Shown here: positions 18,909 through 28,225 of the stretch, in pieces
Numbering within the stretch: the stretch's first letter is position 1
Layout of the letters: the number at the start of each line of letters is the position of its first letter
DNA from: Xanthobacteraceae bacterium 501b
GTDB taxonomy: Bacteria; Pseudomonadota; Alphaproteobacteria; Rhizobiales; Xanthobacteraceae
Assembly (NCBI GenBank): GCA_000378025.1
Contig: KB899087.1
Location: 2,790,001 to 2,854,000 of the forward strand
DNA length: 64,000 bases
Reading direction: 5' to 3'
The notes under the pieces: generated by a model
What the model was told of the DNA's origin: nothing
The model's input: the letters and a program-made list of their open reading frames with translations, nothing else
Database searches by the model: none
Program-made: the position numbers and the translations under genes

Positions 18909-20843
18909 GTGACCCCTCCCACTTTCCCCAAGCTTGCGCCCAGCTCGGACCCAACCCCTGCGACCCGCGCGGGGCAAGGGCGCACACCCGGACTTCGGAA
19001 CCTGCTGCTGCCGGGCCTTCTGCTGGCGCTGGCGGCCGGGGGAATCAGCTGGGCCAGCGGGCAAGGCATGCTCGCCGAGCGCATCTGGGCCGGGGCGACG
19101 GCGCTGGTGCTCGCCCTGCTGGTCGTCCACATCCTCTCCAGCCTGCGGCGCGGCGAATTCGGCCTCGATCTCATCGCCGCCCTCGCGATGGGCGCGGCCC
19201 TCCTCTTCGGCGAAAATCTGGCGGGCGCCATCGTCGCGCTGATGTTCACCGGCGGCGAGGCGCTGGAGGCCTTCGCCCAGCGCCGGGCGGCGCGGGAAAT
19301 GAGCGGCCTGCTGGCCCGGGTGCCGCGCACCGCCGCGCGCTATGAGAACGGCCGGCTGGCGGACGTCCCGCTCGACGCGCTGCGGCCTGGCGACCGGCTG
19401 CTGGTGCGGCGGGGCGAGGTGGTGCCGGTGGATGGCACGCTCGACAGCGCCCTTGCCGCGCTCGACCAATCGGCGCTGACCGGCGAGCCGCTGCCGGTTC
19501 GCCGGGCGCGCGGCGAGGCGGTAATGAGCGGCACGACCAATGCCGGCGACGCCTTCGACCTCATCGCCAGCCACGCGGCGGCGGACAGCACCTATGCCGG
19601 CATCGTCCGGCTGGTGGCCACCGCCCAGCAGTCGAAGGCGCCGATGGTGCGCCTCGCCGACCGCTATGCGCTCGGCTTCCTGGCGCTGACACTGGTCATC
19701 GCCGGGGCGGCGTGGGCGTTCAGCGGCGATCCCGTGCGCCTGCTGGCGGTTCTGGTCATCGCCACCCCCTGCCCGCTCATCCTCGCCGTGCCGGTGGCGA
19801 TCATCTCGGGCATTTCGCGCTGCGCCAGGCGCGGCGTGCTGGTGAAGGAGGGCGGGGCGCTGGAGCGGCTGGCGGCGGTACGCACCGTGCTCATCGACAA
19901 GACCGGCACCCTTACCGGCGGCCGGCCGCGCCTCGTCGCCATCAAGGCGCGGGCCGGGCTCGCACCGGACGAGGTACTGCGGCTGGCCGCCTCGCTCGAC
20001 CAGGCCTCCGCCCATGTGGTGGCGGGCGCGCTGGTGGAAGCGGCGGCGGATCGCGGCCTCGCCCTCGCCTCGCCGAGCGCCATCAAGGAGGAGCCCGGCG
20101 CCGGCCTCTCCGGGCGCGTCGAGGGTCATGAAGTGGCGGTGGGCGGTTGGGGCTTCGTCGCGGCGCGGCTGGCGGCGAGTGCCATCGATTCGGACATCGC
20201 GGCCGAGCGGGCGCTCTGGGCCGAACGCCCGAGCACGGTGGTGGTCGCCGTGGCGGTGGATGGCACGCTGGCTGGCGCGCTGCTGCTGGCCGACGCGGTG
20301 CGCGAGGAGGCGCAGGCGGTGCTCGGCGCCCTGCGCGCAATGGGCGTCACCCGTCTCATCCTCGCCACCGGCGACGAGACCGCGCGGGCGGAAGCGATCG
20401 CCGCCGGCCTCGGCTTCGACGCCGTGCTGAGCAACATGACGCCGCAGGACAAGGCCGCCGCCGTGGTCCGGGAACATTCCAACGGGCCGGTCATGATGAT
20501 CGGCGACGGCGTCAACGACGCCCCGGCGCTGGCCGCCGCCGATATCGGTGTCGCCATGGGTGGAGGCGGTTCAGTCGCCTCCTCGGAGGCCGCCAGCATC
20601 GTCATTTTGGTGGACCGGCTCGACCGGCTGATCGACGCGATGTCGATCGCCCGGCGCTCCCGCGCCATCGCCGTCCAGAGCGTCGTCGCCGGCATCGGCC
20701 TCTCGACACTCGGCATGATCGCCGCCGCCTTCGGCCTGCTGGCGCCGGTGCAGGGCGCACTGCTGCAGGAGCTGATCGACGTGGCGGTGATCCTTAACGC
20801 GCTGCGTGCGCTGCGGGCGCCGCGAGAGAGCACGCCCGCCTGA
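18909..20843 (+). CDS. P1B-type metal-transporting ATPase with TPC motif
   Basis: Heavy-metal P-type ATPase of 644 residues, GTG start. Hallmarks: the phosphatase loop SALTGEPLP, the membrane metal motif TPCPL, the phosphorylation site DKTGTLTGG, and the hinge GDGVNDAPALAAADIG. There is no N-terminal metal-binding domain and no C-terminal hemerythrin-like domain. The TPC motif places it with P1B-5-like pumps, linked in some bacteria to nickel or iron export; the QELIDVAVILNALRALR end fits a final helix. The usual SxHP motif of P1B pumps appears as SAHVV, so the HP proline is replaced. The metal is not certain. Confidence 0.88.
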   Translation: MTPPTFPKLAPSSDPTPATRAGQGRTPGLRNLLLPGLLLALAAGGISWASGQGMLAERIWAGATALVLALLVVHILSSLRRGEFGLDLIAALAMGAALLFGENLAGAIVALMFTGGEALEAFAQRRAAREMSGLLARVPRTAARYENGRLADVPLDALRPGDRLLVRRGEVVPVDGTLDSALAALDQSALTGEPLPVRRARGEAVMSGTTNAGDAFDLIASHAAADSTYAGIVRLVATAQQSKAPMVRLADRYALGFLALTLVIAGAAWAFSGDPVRLLAVLVIATPCPLILAVPVAIISGISRCARRGVLVKEGGALERLAAVRTVLIDKTGTLTGGRPRLVAIKARAGLAPDEVLRLAASLDQASAHVVAGALVEAAADRGLALASPSAIKEEPGAGLSGRVEGHEVAVGGWGFVAARLAASAIDSDIAAERALWAERPSTVVVAVAVDGTLAGALLLADAVREEAQAVLGALRAMGVTRLILATGDETARAEAIAAGLGFDAVLSNMTPQDKAAAVVREHSNGPVMMIGDGVNDAPALAAADIGVAMGGGGSVASSEAASIVILVDRLDRLIDAMSIARRSRAIAVQSVVAGIGLSTLGMIAAAFGLLAPVQGALLQELIDVAVILNALRALRAPRESTPA

Positions 20844-20856
20844 AGGCGCGCCCGCC

Positions 20857-21765
20857 TCAGCCGAGAACGGAAATGACCGACCACCAGCCCCAGGCGGTGA
20901 GCAGCGACAGCGGCACGCCGAGCCCGATCAGCAGCGCCACGAGGTCGGGCTCCAGATCATGGTCCATCGCGATGATGCTGGCGCCGAGCATGGGCGGCAT
21001 CGCCATTTCCAGCATCGCCACCTTGGCAACCGGATCGCCGGCCTGGCCGAGCGCCAGATAGAACAGGATGAGCAGCGCCGGCGCGACGATGAGCCGGTGG
21101 AACAGGCCGAGCGCGACGGCTCCGCCTCGTCCCGCCAGCCGGTCGAGCCGCAGCGCGAAGCCCACGGCCGCCAGCGCGATCGGGGTCAGCGTATTGGCGA
21201 GGGTCTCGATGAGCTGCGCCAGCCATTCCGGCCGGGCGAGATCATTGGTCGCGAAGGCGATCAGCACCGCATAGAAGGGCGGGAAGGTGGCGATGCGCTT
21301 TGCCACGACCGCGAGGTCGAGCCGGCCGGAAATCGCCACGGTGGCGACGGCGAGGCCCAGCGTCGACACGGCGAGATAGGTGCCGAAAAGGTCGATGACG
21401 ATGCCGAGCCCCAGCCATTGGCTGCCGGCGAAGGCGGCGATCATCGGCAGGCCGACAAAGGAGGTGTTGCCCCAGCCCGCCACCAGCAGGATGGCGCCGG
21501 TGCGCTGGCGGGACCAGCCGAGCCAGCGGCAGAGCGGCACCAGCAGCGCGATAGACACGAGCACGCCGAGCCAGGGCGTCGCCGCCGCCAGCCACCAGTC
21601 CGGGTGCAGCGTCACCCCCTGCACGCTGTTGAGCGCCGCCGCCGGCAGCGCGACATTGATGACCCAGCCGCCCAGCACCTTGGTGGCGCTCTCCGGCAGC
21701 CGGCCGGACAGCCGCAGCAGCACGCCGATGGCAAGGCACAGAACGATCAGCAGAACTTCCGACAT
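20857..21765 (-). CDS. AEC family transporter (auxin-efflux-carrier type)
   Basis: Membrane protein of 302 residues with about ten hydrophobic segments in two five-helix halves, as in the AEC/bile-acid-type fold. VINVALPAAALNSV in the first half and the central WGNTSFVGLPMI block are typical of bacterial members, which move malonate, malate or related organic acids. It is convergent with the ATPase gene across 13 bases. No regulator or enzyme nearby hints at the substrate. Confidence 0.85.
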   Translation of the reverse strand: MSEVLLIVLCLAIGVLLRLSGRLPESATKVLGGWVINVALPAAALNSVQGVTLHPDWWLAAATPWLGVLVSIALLVPLCRWLGWSRQRTGAILLVAGWGNTSFVGLPMIAAFAGSQWLGLGIVIDLFGTYLAVSTLGLAVATVAISGRLDLAVVAKRIATFPPFYAVLIAFATNDLARPEWLAQLIETLANTLTPIALAAVGFALRLDRLAGRGGAVALGLFHRLIVAPALLILFYLALGQAGDPVAKVAMLEMAMPPMLGASIIAMDHDLEPDLVALLIGLGVPLSLLTAWGWWSVISVLG

Positions 21766-21966
21766 GGCCCGCGACCTCCCTGCCCGCTGTTTCCAGCGGT
21801 ACCAAGGTCAGGATTGCCGGAAATCCCGCCGGACGTCACGCGGGCGGATTTCCAGATCGCCGCTCCACCCTGGGGCCGCTCACTGGTGTTGCCGAACGGC
21901 ATCACTATATGAGCCCTGGCCGGGCCCTACCCGAAAGGGACAAGGGGACCGCCCCAGGAGAAACCC

Positions 21967-22386
21967 ATGAACAAGACTGATCCCCGCCTGTGGATGTGGT
22001 CGGACGCGGTCGAGATGCTCAACCGCGCCGAGCGGATGCACCGGCAAATGTTCCAGCCGGTGGCGCGGCCCGAGGCGCCGGCGCGTCACCACGCCCCGTG
22101 CTGGGAACCGCCGGTCGACATGCTGGAAACCGACCACGAATTGCTTGTTCTCGCCGCCCTCCCCGGCGTCGACCCCGACCGCATGACCGTGTCGATCCAG
22201 AATGGCGTACTCACCATCGCCGGCGCGCGGGTGCTGCCGCCGGAGCTGCACCGCGCCACCATCCACCGCATGGAGCTGCCGCAGGGTAGGTTCGAGCGCC
22301 AGCTCGCTCTGCCGCCCGGCCGCTATGAGGTGAACCGCCCGCGCGTGGTCAATGGCTGCCTCGCCATCGTGCTGCGCAAGGTTTGA
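21967..22386 (+). CDS. Hsp20/alpha-crystallin small heat-shock protein
   Basis: ATP-independent chaperone of 139 residues that holds unfolding proteins. The alpha-crystallin domain covers about residues 45-139: PPVDMLETDHELLVLAALPG, then DPDRMTVSIQNGVLTIAG and the FERQLALPPGRYEV strand. The C-terminus ends CLAIVLRKV and lacks the long IXI tail of many family members, so oligomer assembly may differ. AGGAG precedes the ATG. The lon gene starts 17 bases after the stop, so the pair is very likely co-expressed. Confidence 0.9.
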   Translation: MNKTDPRLWMWSDAVEMLNRAERMHRQMFQPVARPEAPARHHAPCWEPPVDMLETDHELLVLAALPGVDPDRMTVSIQNGVLTIAGARVLPPELHRATIHRMELPQGRFERQLALPPGRYEVNRPRVVNGCLAIVLRKV

Positions 22387-22403
22387 GGAGGGGGATTGAA
22401 CCG

Positions 22404-24869
22404 ATGACACATCCCGATTTCAACAGATATTCCCCGCTCCACATGGCCGATGCGGGCGGCAACGCCAGCGCCAGCAATGGCAATGGCAATGGCAATGGCA
22501 ATGGCAATGGCAATGGCAATGTGCCTGACGACCAGATGATCCTGCTGCCGGTGCGCAATCTCGTGCTGTTTCCCGGCGTGGTGATGCCGGTGGCGGTGGC
22601 GCGCCCGGCCTCCATCGCCGCCGCCCAGCAGGCGGTGCGCGAGGGGCGGCCGGTCGGCATCCTCATGCAGCGCGACGCCAGCGTCGAGGAGCCCGGCCCA
22701 ACCGACCTGCACCGCATGGGCGTGATCGCCAACATCCTGCGCTATGTCACCGCCCCCGACGGGACGCATCACCTGGTCTGCCAGGGCGAGCAGCGCTTCC
22801 ATGTCGAGGAATTCGTGCGGGAAAAGCCCTTCCTCACCGCCCGCGTGACGCGGATCGAGGAGAGCGAGGAACGCAGTTCCGAGATTGAGGCGCGCTTCGT
22901 CCATCTGCAGAGCCAGGCGAACGAGGTGATGGAGTTGCTGCCGCAGGTGCCGGCCGAGCTGGTCGCCGCCGTGCGCGGCGCCAATTCGCCGGCCGGCCTT
23001 GCCGATCTCGTCGCCGCCTATGCCGACATCTCGCCCGACGAGAAGCAGGAGCTGCTGGAGACGGTCGACATCAGCGCCCGCATGGCCAAGATCTCGCGCC
23101 TGCTCGCCCACCGCATCGAGGTGTTGCGGCTGTCGCAGGAAATCGGCAAGCAGACCAAGGCGTCGCTGGACGAGCGCCAGCGCGAGGTGCTGCTGCGCGA
23201 GCAGATGGCGGCGATCCAGAAGCAACTGGGCGAGGATGGCGGCAACAGCCAGGAAATCGCCGATCTGGAAAAGGCGATCGCGGATGCCGGCATGCCGGAG
23301 GATGTGGAGCAGATGGCCCGCAAGGAGCTGGGCCGGCTGCGCCGCATGCAGGATTCCAGTGCCGAATACGGCATGATCCGCACCTATCTCGACTGGCTGA
23401 TCGCCCTGCCGTGGAAGCTGCCGGAGACCGCGCCGATCGACATCGCCGAAGCCCGCAAGGTGCTGGACGAGGACCATTTCGGCCTCGACAAGATCAAGCG
23501 CCGCATCGTCGAATATCTCGCCGTGCGCAAGCTGGCGCCCAACGGCAAGGCGCCGATCCTGTGCTTCGCCGGCCCGCCCGGCGTCGGCAAGACCTCGCTC
23601 GGCCAGTCGATCGCCCGCGCCATGGGCCGCAAATTCGTTCGTGTCTCGCTCGGCGGCGTGCATGACGAGGCGGAAATCCGCGGCCACCGGCGCACCTATG
23701 TCGGCGCGCTGCCGGGCAACATCATCCAGGGCATCCGCAAGGTCGGCACCCGCGACTGCGTGATGATGCTGGACGAGATCGACAAGATGGGCTCCGGCAT
23801 CCAGGGCGACCCGTCGGCGGCGATGCTGGAAGTGCTCGACCCCGAGCAGAACGGCACTTTCCGCGACAATTATCTCGGCGTGCCGTTCGACCTGTCGCGC
23901 GTGGTGTTCATCGCCACCGCCAACATGCTCGACACCATCCCCGGCCCGCTGCGCGACCGCATGGAGATCATCCAGCTGACCGGCTACACCGACCAGGAAA
24001 AGCTGCAGATCGCCCGGCGCTACCTGGTCCGCCGCCAGCTGGAGGCCAATGGCGTCACGCCCGAGCAGGTGGAGATCGACGACGAGGCGCTGAAGGCGCT
24101 GATCCGCGCCTATACCCGCGAGGCCGGCGTGCGCAATCTGGAGCGCGAGGTCGGCCGCGCCGTCCGCCATGTCGCGGTCGACATCGCCGAGGGCAGCGCA
24201 AGCCATGTGCGTATCGGCGTCGAGACGCTGCCTGAATTGCTCGGGCCGCCGATCTTCGAGGACGAGGTGGCGCTGCGGGTCAGCGTGCCGGGGGTGGCGA
24301 CGGGCCTCGCCTGGACCCCGGTGGGCGGCGACATCCTGTTCATCGAGGCGACGCGCATTCCCGGGCGCGGCGGGCTGATCCTAACCGGCCAGCTCGGCGA
24401 GGTGATGAAGGAGAGCGCACAGGCGGCCTGGAGCCTGGTGAAGAGCCGCGCCGTCGAACTCGGCATCGACCCCGGCATCTTCGCCACCAGCGATGTGCAT
24501 GTGCATGTGCCGGCCGGCGCCACGCCCAAGGACGGGCCGAGCGCCGGGGTGGCGATGTTCACCGCCCTCGTCTCGCTGCTCACCGGCCGCACGGTGCGCA
24601 AGGACACGGCAATGACCGGCGAAATCAGCTTGCGCGGGCTGGTGCTGCCGGTCGGCGGCATCAAGGAGAAGGTGGTGGCGGCCGCGCGGGCGGGCCTCAC
24701 CCGGGTGATGCTGCCGGCCCGCAACCGGCGCGACTATGAGGACATTCCTCAGGATGCGCGGGACCGGCTGGAGTTCGTCTGGCTGGAGCGGGTGGACGAC
24801 GCCATCGCGGCCGCGTTGGAACCGGACGAGGTTGCAGGCGAGGCGCGTGCGTTCAAGGCGGCGAGCTGA
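22404..24869 (+). CDS. lon: ATP-dependent Lon protease (with NG-repeat N-terminus)
   Basis: Lon protease of 821 residues: N-terminal substrate-binding domain (from about residue 45, ILLPVRNLVLFPGVVMPV), AAA+ module with Walker A GPPGVGKTS and Walker B MMLDEIDKM, and a C-terminal Ser-Lys protease domain (Ser in KDGPSAGVAMF, Lys in GGIKEKVVAAARAG). The first 44 residues include seven consecutive Asn-Gly pairs encoded by a hexamer microsatellite. Coupling to hsp20 and the divergence from the usual N-terminus suggest a second, stress-linked Lon; whether the genome has another copy cannot be seen here. The ATG at 22404 is preferred over a TTG at 22383 that overlaps hsp20. Confidence 0.95.
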   Translation: MTHPDFNRYSPLHMADAGGNASASNGNGNGNGNGNGNGNVPDDQMILLPVRNLVLFPGVVMPVAVARPASIAAAQQAVREGRPVGILMQRDASVEEPGPTDLHRMGVIANILRYVTAPDGTHHLVCQGEQRFHVEEFVREKPFLTARVTRIEESEERSSEIEARFVHLQSQANEVMELLPQVPAELVAAVRGANSPAGLADLVAAYADISPDEKQELLETVDISARMAKISRLLAHRIEVLRLSQEIGKQTKASLDERQREVLLREQMAAIQKQLGEDGGNSQEIADLEKAIADAGMPEDVEQMARKELGRLRRMQDSSAEYGMIRTYLDWLIALPWKLPETAPIDIAEARKVLDEDHFGLDKIKRRIVEYLAVRKLAPNGKAPILCFAGPPGVGKTSLGQSIARAMGRKFVRVSLGGVHDEAEIRGHRRTYVGALPGNIIQGIRKVGTRDCVMMLDEIDKMGSGIQGDPSAAMLEVLDPEQNGTFRDNYLGVPFDLSRVVFIATANMLDTIPGPLRDRMEIIQLTGYTDQEKLQIARRYLVRRQLEANGVTPEQVEIDDEALKALIRAYTREAGVRNLEREVGRAVRHVAVDIAEGSASHVRIGVETLPELLGPPIFEDEVALRVSVPGVATGLAWTPVGGDILFIEATRIPGRGGLILTGQLGEVMKESAQAAWSLVKSRAVELGIDPGIFATSDVHVHVPAGATPKDGPSAGVAMFTALVSLLTGRTVRKDTAMTGEISLRGLVLPVGGIKEKVVAAARAGLTRVMLPARNRRDYEDIPQDARDRLEFVWLERVDDAIAAALEPDEVAGEARAFKAAS
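22476..22520 (+). repeat. In-frame hexanucleotide microsatellite in lon
   Basis: Seven perfect AATGGC units (22476-22517) plus AAT. It encodes alternating Asn-Gly in a disordered N-terminal stretch. Unit gain or loss would keep the reading frame. Confidence 0.95.
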
Positions 24870-24885
24870 ACCTGCCACGCCACAA

Positions 24886-24921
24886 GGGCCGTCCCGGGAT
24901 ACAGCCGGGGCGGCCTTTCTT
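24886..24921 (+). terminator. Rho-independent terminator of hsp20-lon
   Basis: Arms gggccgtcccgg (24886-24897) and ccggggcggcct (about 24905-24916) pair with one G-T wobble and one terminal mismatch, followed by the T-rich ttcttct. It lies 17 bases after the lon stop. Confidence 0.75.
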
Positions 24922-25054
24922 CTGCCGCCCTGGCCGCAGATGACGCTGCGGGGAAAACGGGCTAGAGCACGCCCCTACCAGCTTGCAACGCAAGCCGATC
25001 GGATAATGCGTTCTCTGTCCTGGAGTTAGAGCGCGCCCTGCCTTGAATGCGTGA

Positions 25055-26500
25055 ATGGACGTCGCCATGGAGAGTTTCTGGTCGACCTACTGGCCGCACA
25101 TCGTGCTCGTCACGAGTGGTACGGTGGGCCTTGTCGCCGCCATCCACGCAGCGATGACCAAGGACGACGTGCGCGCCGCCATCGGCTGGGTCGGCGTCAT
25201 CCTGCTGTCGCCGTTGATCGGCGCTTTCCTCTATCTGGTCGCCGGCATCAACCGCATCCGCCAGAGCGCGGCCGGGCGCCGGCGCGCCAGCCAGGACCGC
25301 CACCGCCGGCATGAGCGGGCGCCCGCCGCCATCGCCCTGTCGCCCAGCCTCTCGGCGATGAAGCGGCTCGGCGACCGTGTCTCCGCCTTCCCGCTGACCA
25401 GCGGCAATGCGGTGGCGATGCTGGACAGCGGCGACGAGGCCTATCCCGCCATGCTCGCCGCCATTGCCGGGGCGCAGCGGCATGTGGCTCTCTCCTCCTA
25501 TATTTTCGACAATGACCCCGTCGGCGTTCAGTTCGCCGAGGCCCTGATCGCGGCGCATAAGCGCGGCGTGACGGTGCGGGTGCTGATCGACGCCATCGGC
25601 GCGCGCTATTCGCGCCCCTCCATCGTCGGGCTCTTGCAGGCGGGGGGCGTCGTCACCGACCTGTTCATGGGCAATCTGATCGGCCTGCGCCTGCCCTATG
25701 CCAATCTGCGCAGCCACCGGAAGATGCTGATCGTCGACGGCACGCTCGCCTTTACCGGCGGCATGAACATCCGCGCCCAGTTCACCCGCGCCCATGCCGG
25801 CGACAGCCCGGCCCGCGACACTCATTTCCGCGTCGAGGGAGCGGCGGTGGAGCAATTGCTCACCGTGTTCGCGCAGGACTGGGCCTTCACCACCGACGAG
25901 CATCTCGATGGCCCGGCCTGGGCGGAAGGCGACCATTCCACCCCGCGCGGCCCGGTGGCGGTGCGGGTGGTGCCCTCCGGCCCCGACCGCAACCTCGCCT
26001 GCGCCCATTCGATGATCATGGGCGCTCTCACCATGGCGCAGAGCCGGGTGCGCCTGTGCTCGCCCTATTTCCTGCCCGACCAGCAGCTGATCGGCGCGCT
26101 TTCTGTCGCCGGGCGGCGTGGGGTGGAGGTGGATGTCGTCATTCCCTCCGCCAACAACCTCAAGCTGGTCGATTACGCCATGACCGCGCAGCTCGACCAG
26201 GTGCTGGCGGGCGATTGCCGGGTGTGGCGGGCGGGCGGCATGTTCGACCATTCCAAGCTGATGGCGGTGGATGGCAGCTGGGCCTATGTCGGCTCGTCCA
26301 ATCTCGACCCGCGCAGCCTGCGGCTGAATTTCGAGCTCGACCTCGAACTCTACGACCCCACCATCGCCGGGGAAATCGAGGCGCGGATCGGCGCCATGGT
26401 GGCGGATGGCAGCGCGGAGACGGCGGCGACCCTCAAAGCCCGGCCCTTCCTGAAGAGACTGCGCAACCGCGCCATCTGGCTGGCCTCACCCTATCTGTGA
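25055..26500 (+). CDS. cls: Cardiolipin synthase, two-HKD phospholipase D family
   Basis: Membrane enzyme of 481 residues that joins two phosphatidylglycerols to make cardiolipin. Two N-terminal hydrophobic helices (about residues 15-65) are followed by two PLD repeats with HKD motifs: HRKMLIVDG in SHRKMLIVDGTLAFTGGMN and HSKLMAVDG before YVGSSNLDPRSL. The DPRSL/NFELDLEL segments are typical of ClsA-type enzymes. An HXKX4D pair is complete in both halves, so it should be active. It is monocistronic. The start at 25055 follows a weak ribosome site; an ATG at 25067 is the alternative. Confidence 0.92.
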   Translation: MDVAMESFWSTYWPHIVLVTSGTVGLVAAIHAAMTKDDVRAAIGWVGVILLSPLIGAFLYLVAGINRIRQSAAGRRRASQDRHRRHERAPAAIALSPSLSAMKRLGDRVSAFPLTSGNAVAMLDSGDEAYPAMLAAIAGAQRHVALSSYIFDNDPVGVQFAEALIAAHKRGVTVRVLIDAIGARYSRPSIVGLLQAGGVVTDLFMGNLIGLRLPYANLRSHRKMLIVDGTLAFTGGMNIRAQFTRAHAGDSPARDTHFRVEGAAVEQLLTVFAQDWAFTTDEHLDGPAWAEGDHSTPRGPVAVRVVPSGPDRNLACAHSMIMGALTMAQSRVRLCSPYFLPDQQLIGALSVAGRRGVEVDVVIPSANNLKLVDYAMTAQLDQVLAGDCRVWRAGGMFDHSKLMAVDGSWAYVGSSNLDPRSLRLNFELDLELYDPTIAGEIEARIGAMVADGSAETAATLKARPFLKRLRNRAIWLASPYL

Positions 26501-26647
26501 GGCGCGGAGCGCGATCGCCACGGGCTTGGCCCAAGCCGAAATCAATCGATGCGACGTCGAGCCCGGCCATGACGTTCCAACTGGCGGGTGGCGGGCCGGG
26601 ACGAGGCGTCGGGGATGATAGCCGGGCGAAAGCCGCCCGCTCCGCAC

Positions 26648-26683
26648 CAAAACAAAAGCCAGCCCCGGCAGCGGGGCTGGCTT
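26648..26683 (-). terminator. Rho-independent terminator of glnII
   Basis: Perfect 12-base stem (26656-26667 / 26672-26683) with a 4-base loop. On the minus strand it is followed by TTTGTTTT, a textbook intrinsic terminator, 65 bases after the glnII stop. The rest of 26501-26747 shows nothing else. Confidence 0.9.
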
Positions 26684-26747
26684 GAAGGAGACGGAACGGA
26701 CCGTCTCAGAAGAGTGTCGGCGGCGGGGTGTCCTGCCGCCCCAATCC

Positions 26748-27782
26748 TCACGCGGCGGCGACGGCCTTGATTTCGACTTCCGAGATCGTCTTGAGGACCT
26801 GGGAAGCGATCTTGTAGGGGTCCCCCTGGGAGTTCGGGCGGCGATCCTCAAGGTAGCCCTTGTAATCATTGCGGACGAAGGAGTGCGGGACGCGGATGGA
26901 CGCGCCGCGATCCGCCACGCCGTAGGAGAACTTGTTCCACGGAGCGGTTTCGTGCTTGCCGGTCAGGCGCAGATGGTTGTCCGGGCCATAGACGGCGATG
27001 TGGTCGTCAAGGTTCTTCTCGAAGGCAGCCATCAGCGCCTCGAAATACTCCTTGCCGCCCACTTCGCGCAGATACTTGGTGGAGAAGTTGCAGTGCATGC
27101 CCGACCCGTTCCAGTCGGTATCGCCGAGCGGCTTGCAGTGGAACTCGATGTCCACGCCGTACTTCTCGGTCAGGCGGAGCAGCAGGTAGCGGGCCATCCA
27201 CACTTCGTCGGCGGCGCGCTTGGAGCCCTTGCCGAAAATCTGGAATTCCCACTGGCCCTTGGCGACTTCCGCGTTGATGCCTTCGTGGTTGATGCCAGCT
27301 TCGAGGCAGAGCTCGAGATGCTCTTCCACGATCTCGCGGGCGACATCGCCGACATTCTTGTAGCCGACGCCGGTGTAATAGGGGCCCTGCGGCGCGGGAT
27401 AGCCGTGCTCGGGGAAGCCGAGCGGGCGGCCGTCCTTGTAGAAGAAGTACTCCTGCTCGAAGCCGAACCAGGCGCCTTCATCGTCAAGAATGGTGGCGCG
27501 GGCATTGGTGACATGCGGGGTGACACCGTCCGGCATCATCACTTCGCACATGACAAGCACGCCGTTCTTGCGGGCCGGGTCGGGATACAGCGCGACGGGC
27601 TTCAGCACGCAGTCGGAGCTGCGGCCCTCGGCCTGCTCCGTGGACGAACCGTCAAAGCCCCAAAGCGGCAGCTCTTCCAGCGAGGGGAAGTGGTCGAATT
27701 CCTTGATCTGAGTCTTGCCGCGCAGGCTCGGGGTCGGCTTGTAGCCGTCGAGCCAGATGTACTCGAGTTTGTACTTCGTCAT
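26748..27782 (-). CDS. glnII: Glutamine synthetase type II
   Basis: Eukaryote-like GSII of 344 residues, the second glutamine synthetase of rhizobia and relatives. It makes glutamine from glutamate, ammonia and ATP. Blocks seen: LWGFDGSSTEQAEGRSSD (beta-grasp latch), FGFEQEYFF (ATP/metal glutamates), a GINAEVAKGQWEFQ segment, and GSGMHCNFSTKYLR. GSII is not adenylylated; it is controlled by transcription through NtrC and sigma-54. The start at 27782 has GAGAG upstream; the in-frame extension to 27941 overlaps the promoter and is rejected. A strong terminator follows, so the gene stands alone. Confidence 0.97.
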   Translation of the reverse strand: MTKYKLEYIWLDGYKPTPSLRGKTQIKEFDHFPSLEELPLWGFDGSSTEQAEGRSSDCVLKPVALYPDPARKNGVLVMCEVMMPDGVTPHVTNARATILDDEGAWFGFEQEYFFYKDGRPLGFPEHGYPAPQGPYYTGVGYKNVGDVAREIVEEHLELCLEAGINHEGINAEVAKGQWEFQIFGKGSKRAADEVWMARYLLLRLTEKYGVDIEFHCKPLGDTDWNGSGMHCNFSTKYLREVGGKEYFEALMAAFEKNLDDHIAVYGPDNHLRLTGKHETAPWNKFSYGVADRGASIRVPHSFVRNDYKGYLEDRRPNSQGDPYKIASQVLKTISEVEIKAVAAA

Positions 27783-27868
27783 TGCGTGTCTCTCATCACT
27801 TAAGACCGGGTGCCGAACAGCCCTGGTCGTTGTGCCGGCCGTGCGACCGCCAACGGCTAGCCTCACAC

Positions 27869-27886
27869 AAGCATATGCTGTGCCAA
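27869..27886 (-). promoter_or_regulatory. Sigma-54 promoter of glnII
   Basis: On the minus strand: TTGGCAC, then GG-N10-GC spacing to TATGCTT (the GG pair at 27883-27884, the GC pair at 27871-27872). This matches the sigma-54 consensus TGGCAC-N5-TTGC at nearly every conserved base. Transcription would begin near 27859, about 77 bases before the start codon. NtrC sites would be expected at about 27950-28100; only half-sites such as GGTGCA (near 28099) were seen. Confidence 0.8.
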
Positions 27887-28225
27887 ATGGGCTGATCCGG
27901 GCTCGAAGGCGTCCCGTCGGCGGGAGGCGACGGCGACACAAGCGCCTGGAACACGTGAGGAGAATGTGACGAGTCGCGTTGATCCTGCGGCATTTTCAGC
28001 CACCGGGCACCCGCCCGGCGGCTGCCGCGCCGCAACAGCCGATGCAACCCTCGGGGGGTGATTGCCGTTACCCCCGCAGGACTTGCAGAGTTCTGTCGCG
28101 GTGCACATATTCTATGCTCATTGTGATTGCAAAATGTGCATCTTGCGCAAACGCCATGCAAAAGATGTTATATGTAAACGAAGGGCTGGCGCAGGAACGC
28201 GCAGCCCAGAAAGGAGAAACGTGCC

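Noticed and set aside
22323..24206. Long minus-strand frame opposite lon
   Set aside because: Antisense shadow; its Ile-Ala repeat is simply the complement of the AATGGC microsatellite.
28050..28110. Full NtrC binding sites upstream of glnII
   Set aside because: Only half-sites (such as GGTGCA near 28099) and imperfect dyads were found; none fits TGCACC-N5-GGTGCA well enough to annotate.
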